Assembly: GCA_905116865.2 (NCBI GenBank)
Contig: CAJHNH020002682.1
Location: 16,001-80,000, forward strand
Length of the DNA stretch: 64,000 nt
Origin: Candidula unifasciata
Lineage: Eukaryota; Mollusca; Gastropoda; Stylommatophora; Geomitridae
Direction: 5' to 3'
In this document: piece by piece, positions 1 to 13,200 of the stretch
Numbering within the stretch: the first letter of the stretch is position 1
Layout: every line of letters begins with the position of its first letter
The notes under the pieces: generated by a model
Told to the model about the DNA's origin: nothing
The model's database searches: none
The model's input: the letters and a program-made list of their open reading frames with translations, nothing else
Translations under genes and position numbers: made by a program

Positions 1-1130
1 CTGGAAAAATATTAAGTAGAATTATTTTGGAAAGATTAAAAGATGCTATTGATAAAAATGCTAAGAGATGAGCAGGCAGGTTTTCAGTCAAACAGATCCT
101 GTACTGATCAGATAGCCACATTACGTATTATAATAGAGCAAGCATTGAACTGAACTCACCACTTTACATTGATTTATAGACTATGAAAAAGCATATGACA
201 GCATTGATAGGGAATCTCTCTGGAAATTGATGGGGCACTATGGAATCCCACAGAAAATTATCAACTTAGTAAAGGCAACATATAAAGACATGAAATGTTG
301 AGTTCTTCATGAGGGAAAGCTAACAGATGCATTTGAAATAAAAACAGGTGTGCGACAGGGATGTCTTTTGTCGCCTCTCTTATTTTTACTGGCTATAGAC
401 TGGACAATGAAAACAGTAACTGCTAACACCAAGAATGGAATTCAGTGGACCCCTGCAAAACAGCTTGATGATCTGGACTTCGCTGATGATATTGCTCTTC
501 TGTCCCATTCATGGAATCAGATACAAGATAAATTAAATATACTTAATGCGAGATCACAGCAGCTTGGTCTGAAAATCCATAAAGGAAAGACAAAGATAAT
601 GAGAATAAATCAGGCAAATAGTAATGTGGTTTCTCTTAATGGCACCCCACTCCAAGACGTGGAGTTGTACACCTATTTAGGCAGTAATGTACTATCAAAT
701 CAGTACTATTGTATGGGGCGGAAACATGGAGAACAACCAAGGCAATTACTAATAAATTACAGACATTCATTAACTGGTGCCTGCGCAGAATAGAGGGAAT
801 AAAATGGTATGATAGAATAACTAATGTAGAACTTTGGGAGAGAACTAAACAGGCTCCAGTGGATCAGGAGGTGAGGAAAAGACGCTGGCGTTGGATAGGG
901 CACACACTGAGAAAACAGGAGAACAGCATAACTAGAATGTCTTTGCATTGGAACCCACAGGGGCATAGGAATAAAGGAAGGCCAAAAAACACATGGAGAA
1001 GAGAGCTGGAGAATGAGGTTAGAAAGATTGGGAGGACATGGGGAGAGCTCCATGCAATGGCGAAGGATAGAACGACTTGGCGTGAGCTGGTTGAGGGCCT
1101 ATGCTCCATTGGGAGATAGAAAGGCAGAAG
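1..1130 (+). mobile_element. APE-type LINE remnant: reverse transcriptase C-half, 5' cut by window edge
   Basis: Broken reverse transcriptase. Visible blocks: DYEKAYDSIDRESLWKL (about 178-228), GVRQGCLLSPLLFLLAIDW (about 348-402), LDFADDIALLSHSW (catalytic DD, about 475-515), and the C-terminal MYGAETWRTTK, WIGHTLRK, NPQGHRNKGRPKNTWRRE, LVEGLCSIGR. It carries stops and frameshifts (stop near 299; frame change near 710). Ends in a short GAA tract near 1125-1138. The same 3' end recurs at 22262-22478 (+) and 43728-44010 (-). Confidence 0.85.
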
Positions 1131-1905
1131 AAGAAGAAGGGTCACAGACTGAAAAGAGGAAGGTCTTGGGTGGCGCAAGTTGAAGATACAATTGAAAATG
1201 TGTGCAGGCTTGATAAATTCAAGCAAGGAGAGGAGTGGGTCAAAGTGTCCGAACAAGTTTCAGACTTGTGTAGGGTTCTAATCACTTTAGGTCATGAGTG
1301 CAGAGACTCACCAGCTGGTGCTGCAGAATCAGAAGTTCAACAAATGATTCATGACAATGCCCGCCCAGGTGATGTGATTATCTATACAGATGGCTCTGTG
1401 TTATGCGGCAGTCGAAGTGCATGGGGGTTCATAGCAAAGGCCAATAGATGTCGCATAGTGCAGCAAAGCCTTGCATATGATATCACAATGTCTAGTTTGA
1501 GAATGGAGGTGAAGGCAGTCTCTGCTGCCTTCTGTTGGCTTGATAATCAGCTGTACACACATGCTGTATTGTAACTGACTCACAGAGCATGTTGAGAAAG
1601 GTGAAAAGAGGTATACTTCGTGCAGAGTGGCAAGCATCACTTCAGAGGCCCCGGGTAGGTATGCCGGTTTGTTGGGAAATGAGCAGCCAGATAGACTGGC
1701 TGGCTCTGCATCACTTGATGGTGAACTGATGTATGACAAGTTAGATATTGCAAGGGCCCTTTGGGAATGGGTGAACAGTGCGGAGGCGCAGATAGATCAT
1801 TACAGTCTGAGAATGGTGTTGTGAGGAGTTACCAGGGGATCTGGCCAACAGGGTGACAAGGTCATGGTAAAAGTCATCATATACAGTTTTTTTTTTGCCC
1901 AAGGG
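1131..1905 (+). mobile_element. RNase H domain fragment of a non-LTR retroelement
   Basis: Type I RNase H: DVIIYTDGSV with first Asp (about 1372-1400), MEVKAVSAAF with Glu (about 1505-1535), TDSQ region frame-shifted near 1574, then NEQPDRLAGSA (about 1680). RNase H with this layout sits at the C-terminus of I/Jockey-like LINEs. No reverse transcriptase precedes it; it abuts the tail of an unrelated LINE. Not functional. Confidence 0.8.
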
Positions 1906-2129
1906 AATGTAATCATTTTAAATCTTGGCCCCCGTTTCATGTTTCCTGATATCTCTGTTTCCTATATATAATTTTTATTTTTAAAATGTTAATGTATATA
2001 CATGACAACCAAATTTACTGGTGTTGGAGGAGGGGAGGAGAGGGGGCAAGCAGGGGAGAACCAGTTCATGGCTTTTTTCTTCAAGGGTTTCTAGAACAAA
2101 GTGTTTATAGAAGATCTCTTCTTCCCCCT

Positions 2130-2156
2130 CCCCCCCCCCCCCCCCCCCCCCCCCCC
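2130..2156 (+). repeat. Poly-C run, 27 nt
   Basis: Uninterrupted C27, one of about ten G or C homopolymers of 11-45 nt in the window. Confidence 0.95.
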
Positions 2157-2879
2157 ATCTTGCTATTCCAGATGAGACAAACATATTAGATGGTGATTAA
2201 AATCACAGGAATTAAGTAATTCTATCCGAATGTTAATGATTGAGAGACAATTTCAGAAACTGTGACCATGTATAACACAAGAAGCACAACTTGCCTGTTT
2301 ATCAGAAGTATCACAAGATAATACTGTAAGGATTTGTGGAAAGTACATCTCTAATAAATACATTATCTTCCGTTATTTATGAAAGGGTCCCCCCACTATT
2401 CCTGCTTATAGTACGCCATTATTCTGATCTCATCTGGGTGCTCTTATACCTTGCTGTGTTCGGAAGAGGTATAAACAACTGGAGAAAATCTCTGTGTGAT
2501 TCATAGATGGAAGATCTCAAAGACTGTCATTTGTTTTGATATCACTGCATGACATTATTTATTTATATGCATGGCCTCTTTATTATTTCCACTTGGTTCA
2601 TAATAATACATCTATATCAGCAAGTCCTTAAGGAACAAAATAGGGGCTTTTGAACTGAAATGCTCTAGAAATATCCACAAATACCATGGACAAAGAAGGA
2701 CAGAAATACTGACACTCTAAAATATTTGAACATCAAGAAAGACTGACTAAAGAGCACCTTGTAGCGGAAGCTGAAAAATATTGGCCATATCAAGTGCCAT
2801 GGCAGATTAGAAAAAAATAATAGCAGAAGACATAGTACCAGGAAGGATAGCATGGGCCGACCAGCACAAAGAGAGCATA

Positions 2880-3000
2880 TGATATAAGTGACTCCTTAGG
2901 TTTAAGGCAGAGAGATGGCGAGAGACCAAGTTTTTTCAGGCAGACCGTGATGAGAATGATGTTCTCCAAAGGACCTGCTACATGATAATGACATCAGCAA
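2880..3000 (+). mobile_element. LINE 3'-end fragment
   Basis: Segment with gcagaccgtgatgagaatga and ggacctgctac, ending in a GATAATGACATC-type tail. It matches 12590-12690, which reads RDPVSF, FRQTVMRATFCKGPATG in one frame, a LINE C-terminal pattern. Confidence 0.55.
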
Positions 3001-4050
3001 ATTAGTGACACCATCAGAAAGAAACTAGAATTCAGGCAACTTACAAGATTCAGCCAACTTATAATTTTTAAAAAGGGGGGGGGGGGGGTTATAGTGGAAT
3101 GTATGTATACATATTGTTTCCAGTTGTGCTGTAAGGTTCAACAAGAAATATAAACAAAGATAAAGTTGTATCTGACATTTGACACCATAAACAATATGGA
3201 ATGTTTAGAGGTGAGATTAAATGGTTCAAATGTATATATTAAAATAATCTATTATTAAACATGATTCACATCTGTGATATTAGTTTATCTACACTTATCC
3301 CATCTTCATAAACTTCACCTAATCAACATATCTTGAAAGTAGAATTTCTTGTTAACTACGTGGCTAAAAATCTGATGGAGGAAAACAAGAATAGATCCAC
3401 TAAAAATTTTGTAATAAGGCCTTGTCTCTTTTAGCTGTATCATAAAACTAGTATCTGAAAAAATTATGGTGATAATAAACCTACCCTCTATAGAGAGCCT
3501 TCTGGCAAAAAAAAAATATGGATCTGGTGCTAAAGTGCAACCCTTTCAGTTCCCTCTTTTTTAAATGTGTATTTCACTTCTACTATCCTCTGTTACTACA
3601 TGTCCAAGGTAGGAGAAATGTGTTACTTGTTCTAATACCTCTTAATTTACTATGAAGTTTACTGCTGGCAACTCATCACCCTTGTTATTTAGTTTCATAC
3701 AGCAATGTGAAAAGAATTTAAGATTTTGAGACAACACATTGAGAGACCTGGACACTGCTTCAGAAGTCTCCGTCTTCTATTGTTTCTCTTTAAAAAGACT
3801 TGAAGATTTATTTCTATCAATACTTAATATTTGCTCTTTTTTTCTCTCTCTCTTTTGTAAGATTTGGACTAGGACATATTACACATATTTACTGGCTGTT
3901 AAAAAAAGATATTAGCATTGTTTCATATATTTAATTACTTATAATCAGCAATTTAACCAATATAATACCCTTTTGGGGAAAACCTTACGTCAGATGGACG
4001 ATGTTTGACAGAATTGAAGAGAAGAATTGGCCATGGCAAAGGCTGCATTT
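3001..4050. other. 3' flank, nothing recognised
   Basis: AT-rich sequence with a G14 run (3075-3088) and no frame, RNA or element I can name. Confidence 0.5.
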
Positions 4051-4059
4051 CAAAAGATG

Positions 4060-4560
4060 AAAAATATCTTATTTAAAAAATCCCTCTAATTAAACATCAG
4101 AAAACGAGTACTGAAATGTTACATCAAGCCTGTTCTGTTTTATGGCAGTGAATCTTGGAATGTGAGCAAACAAATTAAGAAGAGTTTGGAGGCAACTGAG
4201 ATGTGGTTCTTGAGAAGATTGTTGCGAATACCTTGGACTGCCAGAATAACCAACAATGATTGCCTGGAAATGACTAATGACAATAGAACTTTATAAACAA
4301 CAATGAGAAGGAAACAAACAAAGTTTGTGATGAGAAAAGGAGCACTGGAAAATACTGTGACGACTGGAAAGGTCACTGGTAGAAGAGGCAGAGGCAGACC
4401 AAGAGAAATTGATGGTGGATGGCTTAAGACTCTTTTAGTTGCATGGAAGAATATCATCAGTAAATTCACCCATAACACTAAAAGACTGAGATCTGTGGAG
4501 ATGCATAAACATTTACGCCAGCTGGCAAGGCACTTGATGATGATGACAATTACCCTGATT
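4060..4560 (+). mobile_element. LINE C-terminal fragment
   Basis: Reads RKRVLKCYIKPVLFYGSESW, then EATEMWFLRRLLRIPWTARI, and after a stop GKVTGRRGRGRPREIDGGWL, ending in a GATGATGATG tail. This is the end of an APE-type LINE, the same family as the C-terminus of the element at 48035-51153 (KRILACYIHPVLTYGCESW). Confidence 0.75.
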
Positions 4561-4949
4561 GCTTGAGCTACAGCAGGGTAATATCCTCCATTTGTAAGAG
4601 TATTTGATTAGTTCTGCTGAAAATATCATCAGTTAACTGAAAGTTTCAACTGTTCATTGTAGTCTTTCAAAGTTTTCTGTGCATTTCAAACTGTGGAAGA
4701 TGTTTCTTTAAAAAAGACAAACATCTGATATCTAATTAAAATACAATACCTAAATGTTGACTTGAATGAAGCATTGCTTTCTGGCATGTTAGCAATAAGC
4801 ACTTTCTGTCTGAACATGTACACAGGTGTCAGTTAAATGTAAGTGACTCACAGAATAAAATGGTCATTTATTGTACAGAAACGTTCGATGCAAGATGTAA
4901 AAAAAAAAAAAAAAAATTTAAGTTAAATTAAATTAATTTGAAAAAGTAA

Positions 4950-5060
4950 CGGCCACTTTTCCATGTCTTCAGGATTACTGGGCCACATATTAGACCTATG
5001 TTTTATAGACCAGTTGGTATTTGGTGGGTGATGATGTCTGCATCACTCTGGGTTAGATGT
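4950..5060 (-). repeat. SINE family A fragment
   Basis: Resembles the central part of family A (tttatagaccagttggtatt; compare 15115-15190), without its tRNA head. Degenerate. Confidence 0.4.
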
Positions 5061-5069
5061 AGGAATACT

Positions 5070-6084
5070 CACAAATGTTCAAATGATCAGTGAACAGAAA
5101 TTGGGCAAGCACTTTGATCCAGCTTTCAGAGAACAGTTAAAAAAGAAGTGGTATTGACAGACAGTTTAAGAGAATGTGCTGTGTAAAAGAAACAACACAT
5201 AAAAAACACAGACTCATGTTCATCAGTTTTAAATATTAGAAATATTGTGACACAGCACAAGAAGTCCATCTTGGGTGTCACAAAAATGCCCATTATAAAT
5301 TATAAAATATAACCAGTGAGGCTAACTTTACTGAAGGAGACTGAGGGATTTAATGATAAGTTAATATTTCAAATAAAGCAATAGGCACCCTAAGGTTACT
5401 ACAGCGACACATCAACAACCTCTGCTTTTTTTTTTTTTAGATAAATTCCTATATAAATACAAGACTCATAAGGGCAAGAGTCCTTAAAATTTAACAAACA
5501 CAGTGTTGGGAAGTAAGTATACAAACATCTGCACTCTAGTGTTATTGTAATTAAAACAGACCCAAGCAAATAGTTAACTATACAAATAAAGAAGACTTGT
5601 GGCAAAAATGCACAAAATATTCCCAAAAAGTAATCCAAACCAGCAGAGTACAAGAGCAAAAATGATTTTAATAATCAGATGCAAACAAATACTTAAGTAA
5701 CACCTCTTAAAGAAGGAAAACATTTAATCTACGTTATACTTAACTCATGTGAAAAATTAAAGGAATAACAGTTCAGTAAATACAAAGCAATATTCCAGGT
5801 AGACAAAAAGATAGCACCATAAGCTAAAATAACAGTTGAAAGCAATCTTTACAATGATTCCCAGACCTGAAAAGGACAAGCTTTATATGTAGTTTTACGT
5901 TCACAATCAAGGACAGACAATGCAAATAAAAGTGTCTAAACACAACCCAAACTATGACTAAGAAGCTTAATAGAGGAAAAAGGAAAAGACAGGCACAAAG
6001 TTTCCAAGTCACAAAGTTGTGCATTCAGTTACTTCTTGATATCAGCTTAACTGCAGATAGCCTTCATTTTGACATTAAGTAGTA
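5070..6084. other. 3' flank, nothing recognised
   Basis: AT-rich and non-coding on both strands; may include distal 3' UTR of the minus-strand gene, which cannot be shown from sequence alone. Confidence 0.4.
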
Positions 6085-6330
6085 AAAGTCAAGATCCCTT
6101 TTCATGCCTTAGGCGCATTGGGGATATGGAAAGAGCACCCATATTTTTACAGACCAATCGGCACTAGGTTGTTCGAATTATGCCTGCCATCTTTACTTCC
6201 CCAGGAAATACATCCTGGTACCCATTTTAGGCTGGGTCGACCTGCGACGCATCTTACCATGATAAAAATCCACACAGCCAGCAGTGGGTTTCGTTCATGG
6301 TACATTGGAATTACAAGTCCATTTTGACAT
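6085..6330 (-). repeat. tRNA-derived SINE, family A
   Basis: On the minus strand it carries a B-box-like region near 6280, then GTCGACCCAGCCTAAAATGG (about 6225-6245), TACCAGGATG and a GGGAAGTAAAGA module. The same modules in the same order occur at 15010-15310, 20550-20830, 47885-48034 and others. Confidence 0.75.
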
Positions 6331-7216
6331 TACTACTTTGAAAAGAAAAAAAGATATTGATACTGCATATTTCCATTTCCATTAAAGCTGTAACTGAGAC
6401 ATGGTCTTCTATTTAAAATTTGATAGTGACAATATTTGTTCCATTTCTGATCAGTACAAAACAAGGAATGGCAACCAGTCAATGATTATACTACCAGAAA
6501 TTCCTTTATATGTTTAGGAAGACATAGACCGATATCAAGAGTCATTACACACCCAAGGGAAGACAATCCTTACTGGAATTATATTCTGTGATACACATAT
6601 TTACAGCCATACATTTATACAATAATAAACATTAATTTTAATAAGTCGAGGTGAATAATAATGATAAGTTGAGATGAATTTATCATTTCAGATCTACCAC
6701 ATTTTATTTTGCAAATTAATAAAATACATTTGCTTGTGCAAAGAACATTGCTTCTTACAATCCAGCAGAGATGGTGTTATCGCTAAGGTCATTTCTGGCA
6801 ACAAAAAGTGCTCACTATACATTTTCTCTGCAAATATACCAAACTAAGTTTAAAAGGGAAAAGGGAAAAGTATAAAAAGAAAGACTTTGTTAATATACAT
6901 TATACTCTCTGGTATCTAATACAATTATGAAAACATCAGTCATTTACCACCACAAATAAATCATCAGATGGCAAGAAGAGCACAACCAACAAGTAACTAT
7001 ATAGATCTCATCTATTTAAGGCACTTCAAGGCATTAAAGGTACTTTAAGAGACTGCTGTCTAACTGTCCCACTTACTCCTTAAACTGGCATCATAGACTA
7101 GGACCCTTCTTTCATGTCTTATGGCTTCAGAATTCTGCAGATCTGCTTCACTTTCATTTTGTTATTTCTCTGTAGCAAGAGCGAAATCAATTTTTTGCTG
7201 TTCCTTTCTTGACTGG

Positions 7217-7291
7217 TCAGCAAAATTGTTCCATACTTCGCAGTTCAATGATGTGGTATAAGGCATCTTTCACATCAGGATCCATGTGGCC
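7217..7291 (-). CDS. RAI14-like: Exon 23: last coding exon with stop
   Basis: 75 nt. Acceptor gtgcatag, TGA stop at 7217-7219. Encodes GHMDPDVKDALYHIIELRSM then EQFC. GHMD.DV..AL..II is the terminal motif of the family. The 3' UTR runs leftward; a TTTATT (AATAAA on the minus strand) at 6703-6708 is one possible polyadenylation signal but is not decisive. Confidence 0.94.
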   Translation of the reverse strand, partial: GHMDPDVKDALYHIIELRSMEQFC

Positions 7292-10200
7292 CTATGCACA
7301 TTGTATGCAAAAAAAAAAAAAAAAAAAAGATACAAACAGATGAAGATTTTCTGTAACTTTCATCTTGTGTCACTAAACTGAAATCTAATAGGTGTCAGTG
7401 TTTACTTGTGAAGAATAAACATGCAATAAACTGGGAGAGGGAAGGGGTGCCTAGCTGACCATGTTCTTAGTGCACCTGTATCCATGGCGAGGCGCACTCT
7501 CCACCTGGGGGTGACAGGTTCAATTCCCGGCATGGTAACTACAACAGCTCCTGGCTGTTGTGTGGTTTTTCTAGGCACATTTTCTGTCCAGTAGTTTGCC
7601 ATTGCTTTTGGCTTTCTTGATACCACTGTCAAAACCAATGCAAGGCGCATGGCCCACAGCTTGGATCGAACCCGGTTCCACAAAGCATTCGCATTTACTT
7701 AGCCACAGAGCCGACATGGTAACTATAGCTTTATTTATGTTGTCTAGTACGTTCTTCTATCTTTCTACTTCTTTCTATGAGTGCCGATCAATACATTTTC
7801 TGTTACTTGATTAATATATAATACTTGTGAAGAAGTACTAGTCTATCAAGCAGAAAATCGAAATGGGAGCCAGCAATTTTAACACTGCAAAGATTAGCAC
7901 ACATTTAATCACATTCAACAGTCAAGGTGTTTTGAGGTGTTTGAACTGACACACAGAACCTCCTTTTCTTCACGCTTGTACAAACAATGTAGGCACCTGA
8001 TTCATTAACCAGAGATTTAGGGCAAATTGATGAGGTGAAAGAGACCGAAATTACTGAGATCTTTTGGGACAATTTTTGACAATAATGTTCTCAGCTTGGT
8101 TTGAGACTAGGAGTTTTCTACATCCCTCTGATTACGATTCTGTTTGTCTTGCACTGATACGTAAACAGAAAATGTCAATCTGACAGTAGGCAACATAAAC
8201 TTCTGAGAAACAGTCTTAGAACAACAAATCAATGAAAAGTGGATCACATAGAATAGAAAGCTTAATTTATTGCCTGATATGTTTTCCTGTATTTCAACAG
8301 GTGCAATCTACCTAATCAGATAATGTACAATAAAATTTTTTTTTTTTTAAATGAGCATTTGTGATTTCACTATTTAATCACATTTACAATCAGAAAACAC
8401 TGTTCTGAAACATCAGTTTCCTCTTCATTGTAATGGTTTTCAAGTAGGAGTAATCTGACTGGCCATTCTGTAGCCAGTTTTTTCTTGGTCTGAAATTCCT
8501 GCTGTGGTGTGCAGATTATAAAGAGTTAATGGCTGTCATGTTATTTGAGTTGAGTTAAGAATCGATATCACAGCACTCATGACATTCCCATAACAGCTCT
8601 GTCCCCATCTTCAATAGCCATGTGAAGAGTTGGCTGTCATGTTATGTGTATTGCAAACATGGGTAGAATATAGTTTATCTGCCGCAAATTAAACTGGCAT
8701 GTTTCCACTGAAAACACTTGTAGCAATGCCACTTAATGATGATTAATGTAAGATATTATAGTAATGAATAACTGACTGACTCCTGAGTCTTGACATGTCA
8801 ATGTATCATCATCAGTCAGCAAGTCCTTTATAAAATGTCACTCTCTTCACGGCACGTCTTAAAGTATCCCTTTCCCTAGCCAGCTCTCCAGCCCCATGTG
8901 CTTTTAATGCAAATGCATCTTTAATGTCCTGCGCCCATCTTCATGGAGGTCGACCCCTGCCTCGCTTTCCACAAACTGCACCCTCCATCACCGTCTTTTC
9001 CAAACCACCATGATGTTTGATGTGGTCAAAATACTTCAACTTCCAGGACAGGATGCTGTTTTTGAGCCAGTTCTCCTTAACCCTTTCGCTGCTATGGACG
9101 TCTTTTCCTGATTTCCCGTACGCTGCTACGCCCGTCTTTGGCCGTTATTTTTTTTCTTGACCCCCAGTGCTATGGACGTCCTAAGCCGTTTTTGGACTTT
9201 TCTTACAGATTTCTGTTACCTCGTATTTTATTGGCTGAAGGGCAATATACATTAACTATATTTAGATTAAACTGACCCATTTACATATGATTAAAAGCAC
9301 TGGCACGTACTTTTAGGTGTGTTTAAGGCGTGTTTACTGCATTCTGCATTATCCCGTTGCTTTGTTTACCGTGACAGCGTGGTCGGTGATCTGTGAATTT
9401 TGTGCCCTGATATATATATTTGTGCTTTTGGTTTATTCTACACTTAACACAAAATGGCAAGAAAACTTGTTAAAGTTGATGAAGAATTGATGGAGTTTCT
9501 GTCAAAGGTGATAGCGACGATGACTTTGAAATGTGTACTTCTGACAGTGAACAAGAAGATTTGACTAGGCCATCAGTATCGACTGCTGAAACCGGCGTGT
9601 CCAAAAAAAGCTGTTTGCCTGTCCGACGTCCTCATCGTCGGAATCAGAGAGCAGCGACAATGAAGCGCCATCAAAACAGCAATAAATTGATCAGTTATCT
9701 CGATGAACCGATGATTTGAAACCAGTAGTGCATGATTTTGATGACTCCAGCTCTATCTGTATTTCTGCTACTGTAAATTCAAACAGTTAAGTCACTAAAA
9801 TTTCTCGTCTTTCCCGATGGACAGACACAGATTCGGACGAACTAATTTTTTTTTTCTGTCTGTCTGCTAATGCTTAGAACAAAGAAACTCAAAATAGAGT
9901 ACTTGAGCAAAGACTGTTTGCTAAAAACTCCCGTAAAATAATGTCAAGGGACATATTTTTACTATTTTTGAGAATCTCAAACATTTCTTAGACAACAGTG
10001 CTCATGCAGGCGGCGATAGACTACAAACTTAGACACATTATTGATAGTCAGCGCACATCATTCATTATGATCATTTACACAGCGCACTGCTTCAAGCGGT
10101 AGCATAGTGTAATTGATATCACGTTCGCCTTAGAATCGGAGGGTCGTGTGTTCAACCCCCGAAGTTTTTTTTTTTTTTTTATTAATTGTAAATTTTCCTT

Positions 10201-13200
10201 TTTTGAGTTCCTGCTACTTTTCAGCAACGGACGACTGAGTATTATTAAAAATATTTTTTTTTTATTATTTTGGTATGTAATAACATGGTGACTACAAGTA
10301 AATATGATTAAAGTGGCAGCCGTGGTAGGTTCGTCAATCAAATTTTGGGATACGGACTGGGAACAGTTCTTCCCATTAATCCCCCCACCCCCCAGAAGGG
10401 TGATAGCTCCGTTAGTCAAGTTTGTGGGGCACCATCGTGCCTCTGACTTGTCACCACTCGGACCAACCACACAACTCCCCAGGGTAAATTTTTTTAGGTG
10501 TACAAAATATAGCCCTCACCGCGGACGCATCTTTTGCGTTTAGAGGATAGAAAAGTATTGCGCACAGCAGAGACTTTTTTTTTCACATTGCTTAGCACAG
10601 GGAGGACAACTATTTTCGGGAACGTAGCAGCGAAAGGGTTAAAGTTTAACTTGTGTAGAATGTCTATTTTTTCTTCCTCTTCTTGGTCCCTGTGTATTCT
10701 GATAATTTTTCTTTCACATTTTAATTCAAAAGCTCCAATCTTTTTCTCCAGTGACTGAGTGAGAGTCCGGGACTCACAACCATAAGCTGCCACAGGAAAA
10801 ATGCATGAACTCAAGATTTTTACTTAACTAATTTACAGGTGATTTGCCATAGCTTCTTCATGCTGTTTAATCTCTGCACTGCTAATACAAGTTTTCTTCT
10901 GACTTCTTTTGGGCAGTTTCCACTGTTGTTCACTAAAAAGCCCAAGTATTCAAAATCTGTGACCTTTACTATTTCCTCATGATCGATTGTGGGAGGTGTG
11001 CTATATTTATTGTTATATTTACATGATTTTTGAGACGGCCAGAATTAATTTGTCTAAATCTTGTACACTGTTGAAAATGAGAACTGTGTCGTCTACACAT
11101 CTTAGTTCTCGGTTAGGATTACCTCCAACTTTTAGTTGACCAAAGCTCTCCCATGCCTCATCGCTAATTGCATTTCTCATAACATTCTCAGCATATATGT
11201 TAAAAAAAGGACAGAGAAAGAATGCAGCCCTGTCTCACTTCTGTCTACACTTCAAACCACTCTGATGTTTCACCAGCTACTCTGACTGCTGCTTGTTGTT
11301 CATGGTAAAGAGATTCCATTAAGTGCACCAGATGATTTGGAAATCCTTTGCCTTTCATTATATGGTGTTGCACACATCAAATGAAACAATTATGAAGATA
11401 AGTTGTACAGCTGACCATAATAGCAAATACTGCAACTGATTAACTTTCTAAGGGAGACTGTTTAAATGTGAATGAATAGAAATATCAGGTGAATGCTCTG
11501 AATAGAAATAACAACTGAGCTGTAGGTGTCAAAGGAGTTCCCATAACCAGTGGGCTACTGAAAGAATTAGCATTCATGCTCTTTGATACATGCCAAGGCA
11601 GACTAAGCATGCATGGGTCTGTATGGAGAGTAATAAGATGAGTTTTAATTACCAATAACAGACACGTCTGTATACATACAGTTAACTTTGAAAAAAGTGT
11701 GTGCTCCGCGAAATAATTCAACAAATACTGACTGACTAAGGCAAAGAAATCTCTAAACAATACTTAAATATCAAGTTAAATTACCTGTACTGCACTAAGT
11801 AAATGAGTTCTGTAAGTGGTCACTGTGTCTTCATGTTTTTTCTCCCATTCCTGAAATAGATGCAGCAAAAATCAACACCCCAGTCATTATAAATGGGACT
11901 ATATCAGAGAATTGACACTCATCACTTTTCTCTTTCTCTGCTAATTTTGTACTACTCTAGGATGTCCCACTGAGTGCCAACTGGTCTTGAACATATGGGT
12001 CTAGCACCGTATACATAAAATGCCTAAGGGCAGTAGTATGATGTAAAAGAAAATACACTTTTGCAGTCTCATAAGTTGGCATCTAGAATGCTTGCACTCC
12101 AGCCTAGACCTAATGTGTTTGAATTCTCACTGAGGTGCAGATTTTTTTAAACTGACCGAAAAAACATGGCTACTGAAAAATGTTATGGAAAGTCAAGGTG
12201 GCTGATATGATTTACCACATAAACTATTAACTGATAAATGGTCTAAAAACAGTACAATACAAGACAAGCAAGACTGGTGTAACATTTATCCAGAATGTCT
12301 CAAGGTGTGGAAAAAGTACTTTTACTGAATGAACGAATCAAATCAAAATTGAATACTTTTGCACTTTAGACACATCGTACAGACTCTGTCTCCTTCCTAA
12401 TTAGCCATTCTCATTACCAAAACATCATAATCTCAAGGTCACTTAATTACTTACAGTAGTTGATACTGTTTATGTGCAACCAACTATTCTGTTGTAAACC
12501 AACATTTCACACAGAGCTTCAGATATATCTCCAGCTGAGATTGAATGGCTGCACAGTTTATACAGAACCACATGAGTGTGAAAGAGCGTGAGGCGGGAGA
12601 ACTGACGAGAGACCCAGTTTCTTTCAGGCAGACTGTGATGAGAGCGACGTTCTGCAAAGGACCTGCTACAGGATGATGATGATAACATCATCAAGTTGAT
12701 TTCTACTAAAAATTAATTCACATCTATATTCAGATGGACAACTTTTATAATTACATAATACTGCTAAACCTCGAACCTACTCAGGCCACCTCACTTCTGA
12801 CACCCCCCCCCCCCCCTCCCCCATTATAAATTCTGGCTACACAAACCTTAACTAAATAACAGAGAGACAAAAACTAACACTTAAAAAAAGGAGAGAAAAA
12901 GATGAATAGGAGTAGACCTCGAGACAGACCAACAAAATAATGGAGAGATAATATAAAAGCATGGAGTTACCAAGCAGAAAAAAAAAGCCAATCATAGAGA
13001 TGAATAGAGGTAGGTGATATCTGCAGCAATATCTCAAGGGCTCCTCGGAATGCTCAAGAAGCAGAAATTTTACTGAGACATTTTTTTTTAAATAAATAGT
13101 TTTTTAAATATTAAAACTAACCTCAACTTCTTTTGTAAGCTGTAAAATTTGTTTCTTGAGATCCACAAGTTCTTCCTTGTATTTCAAAACTTCACCCTTT

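Larger units (their letters stand above)
9081..10638 (+). mobile_element. Non-autonomous piggyBac element (1558 bp) with TTAA target duplication
   Basis: TTAA at 9077-9080 and 10639-10642 flanks exact 14-bp terminal inverted repeats CCCTTTCGCTGCTA (9081-9094; reverse complement 10625-10638). These are piggyBac hallmarks. Inside, from ATG 9454, there is MARKLVKVDEELMEFLSK then, after a frameshift, GDSDDDFEMCTSDSEQED and a Ser/Glu-rich stretch typical of the acidic N-terminus of PGBD-type transposases. The catalytic DDE domain is absent. Also contains a tRNA-like segment at about 10090-10165 followed by a T-run. Confidence 0.9.
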
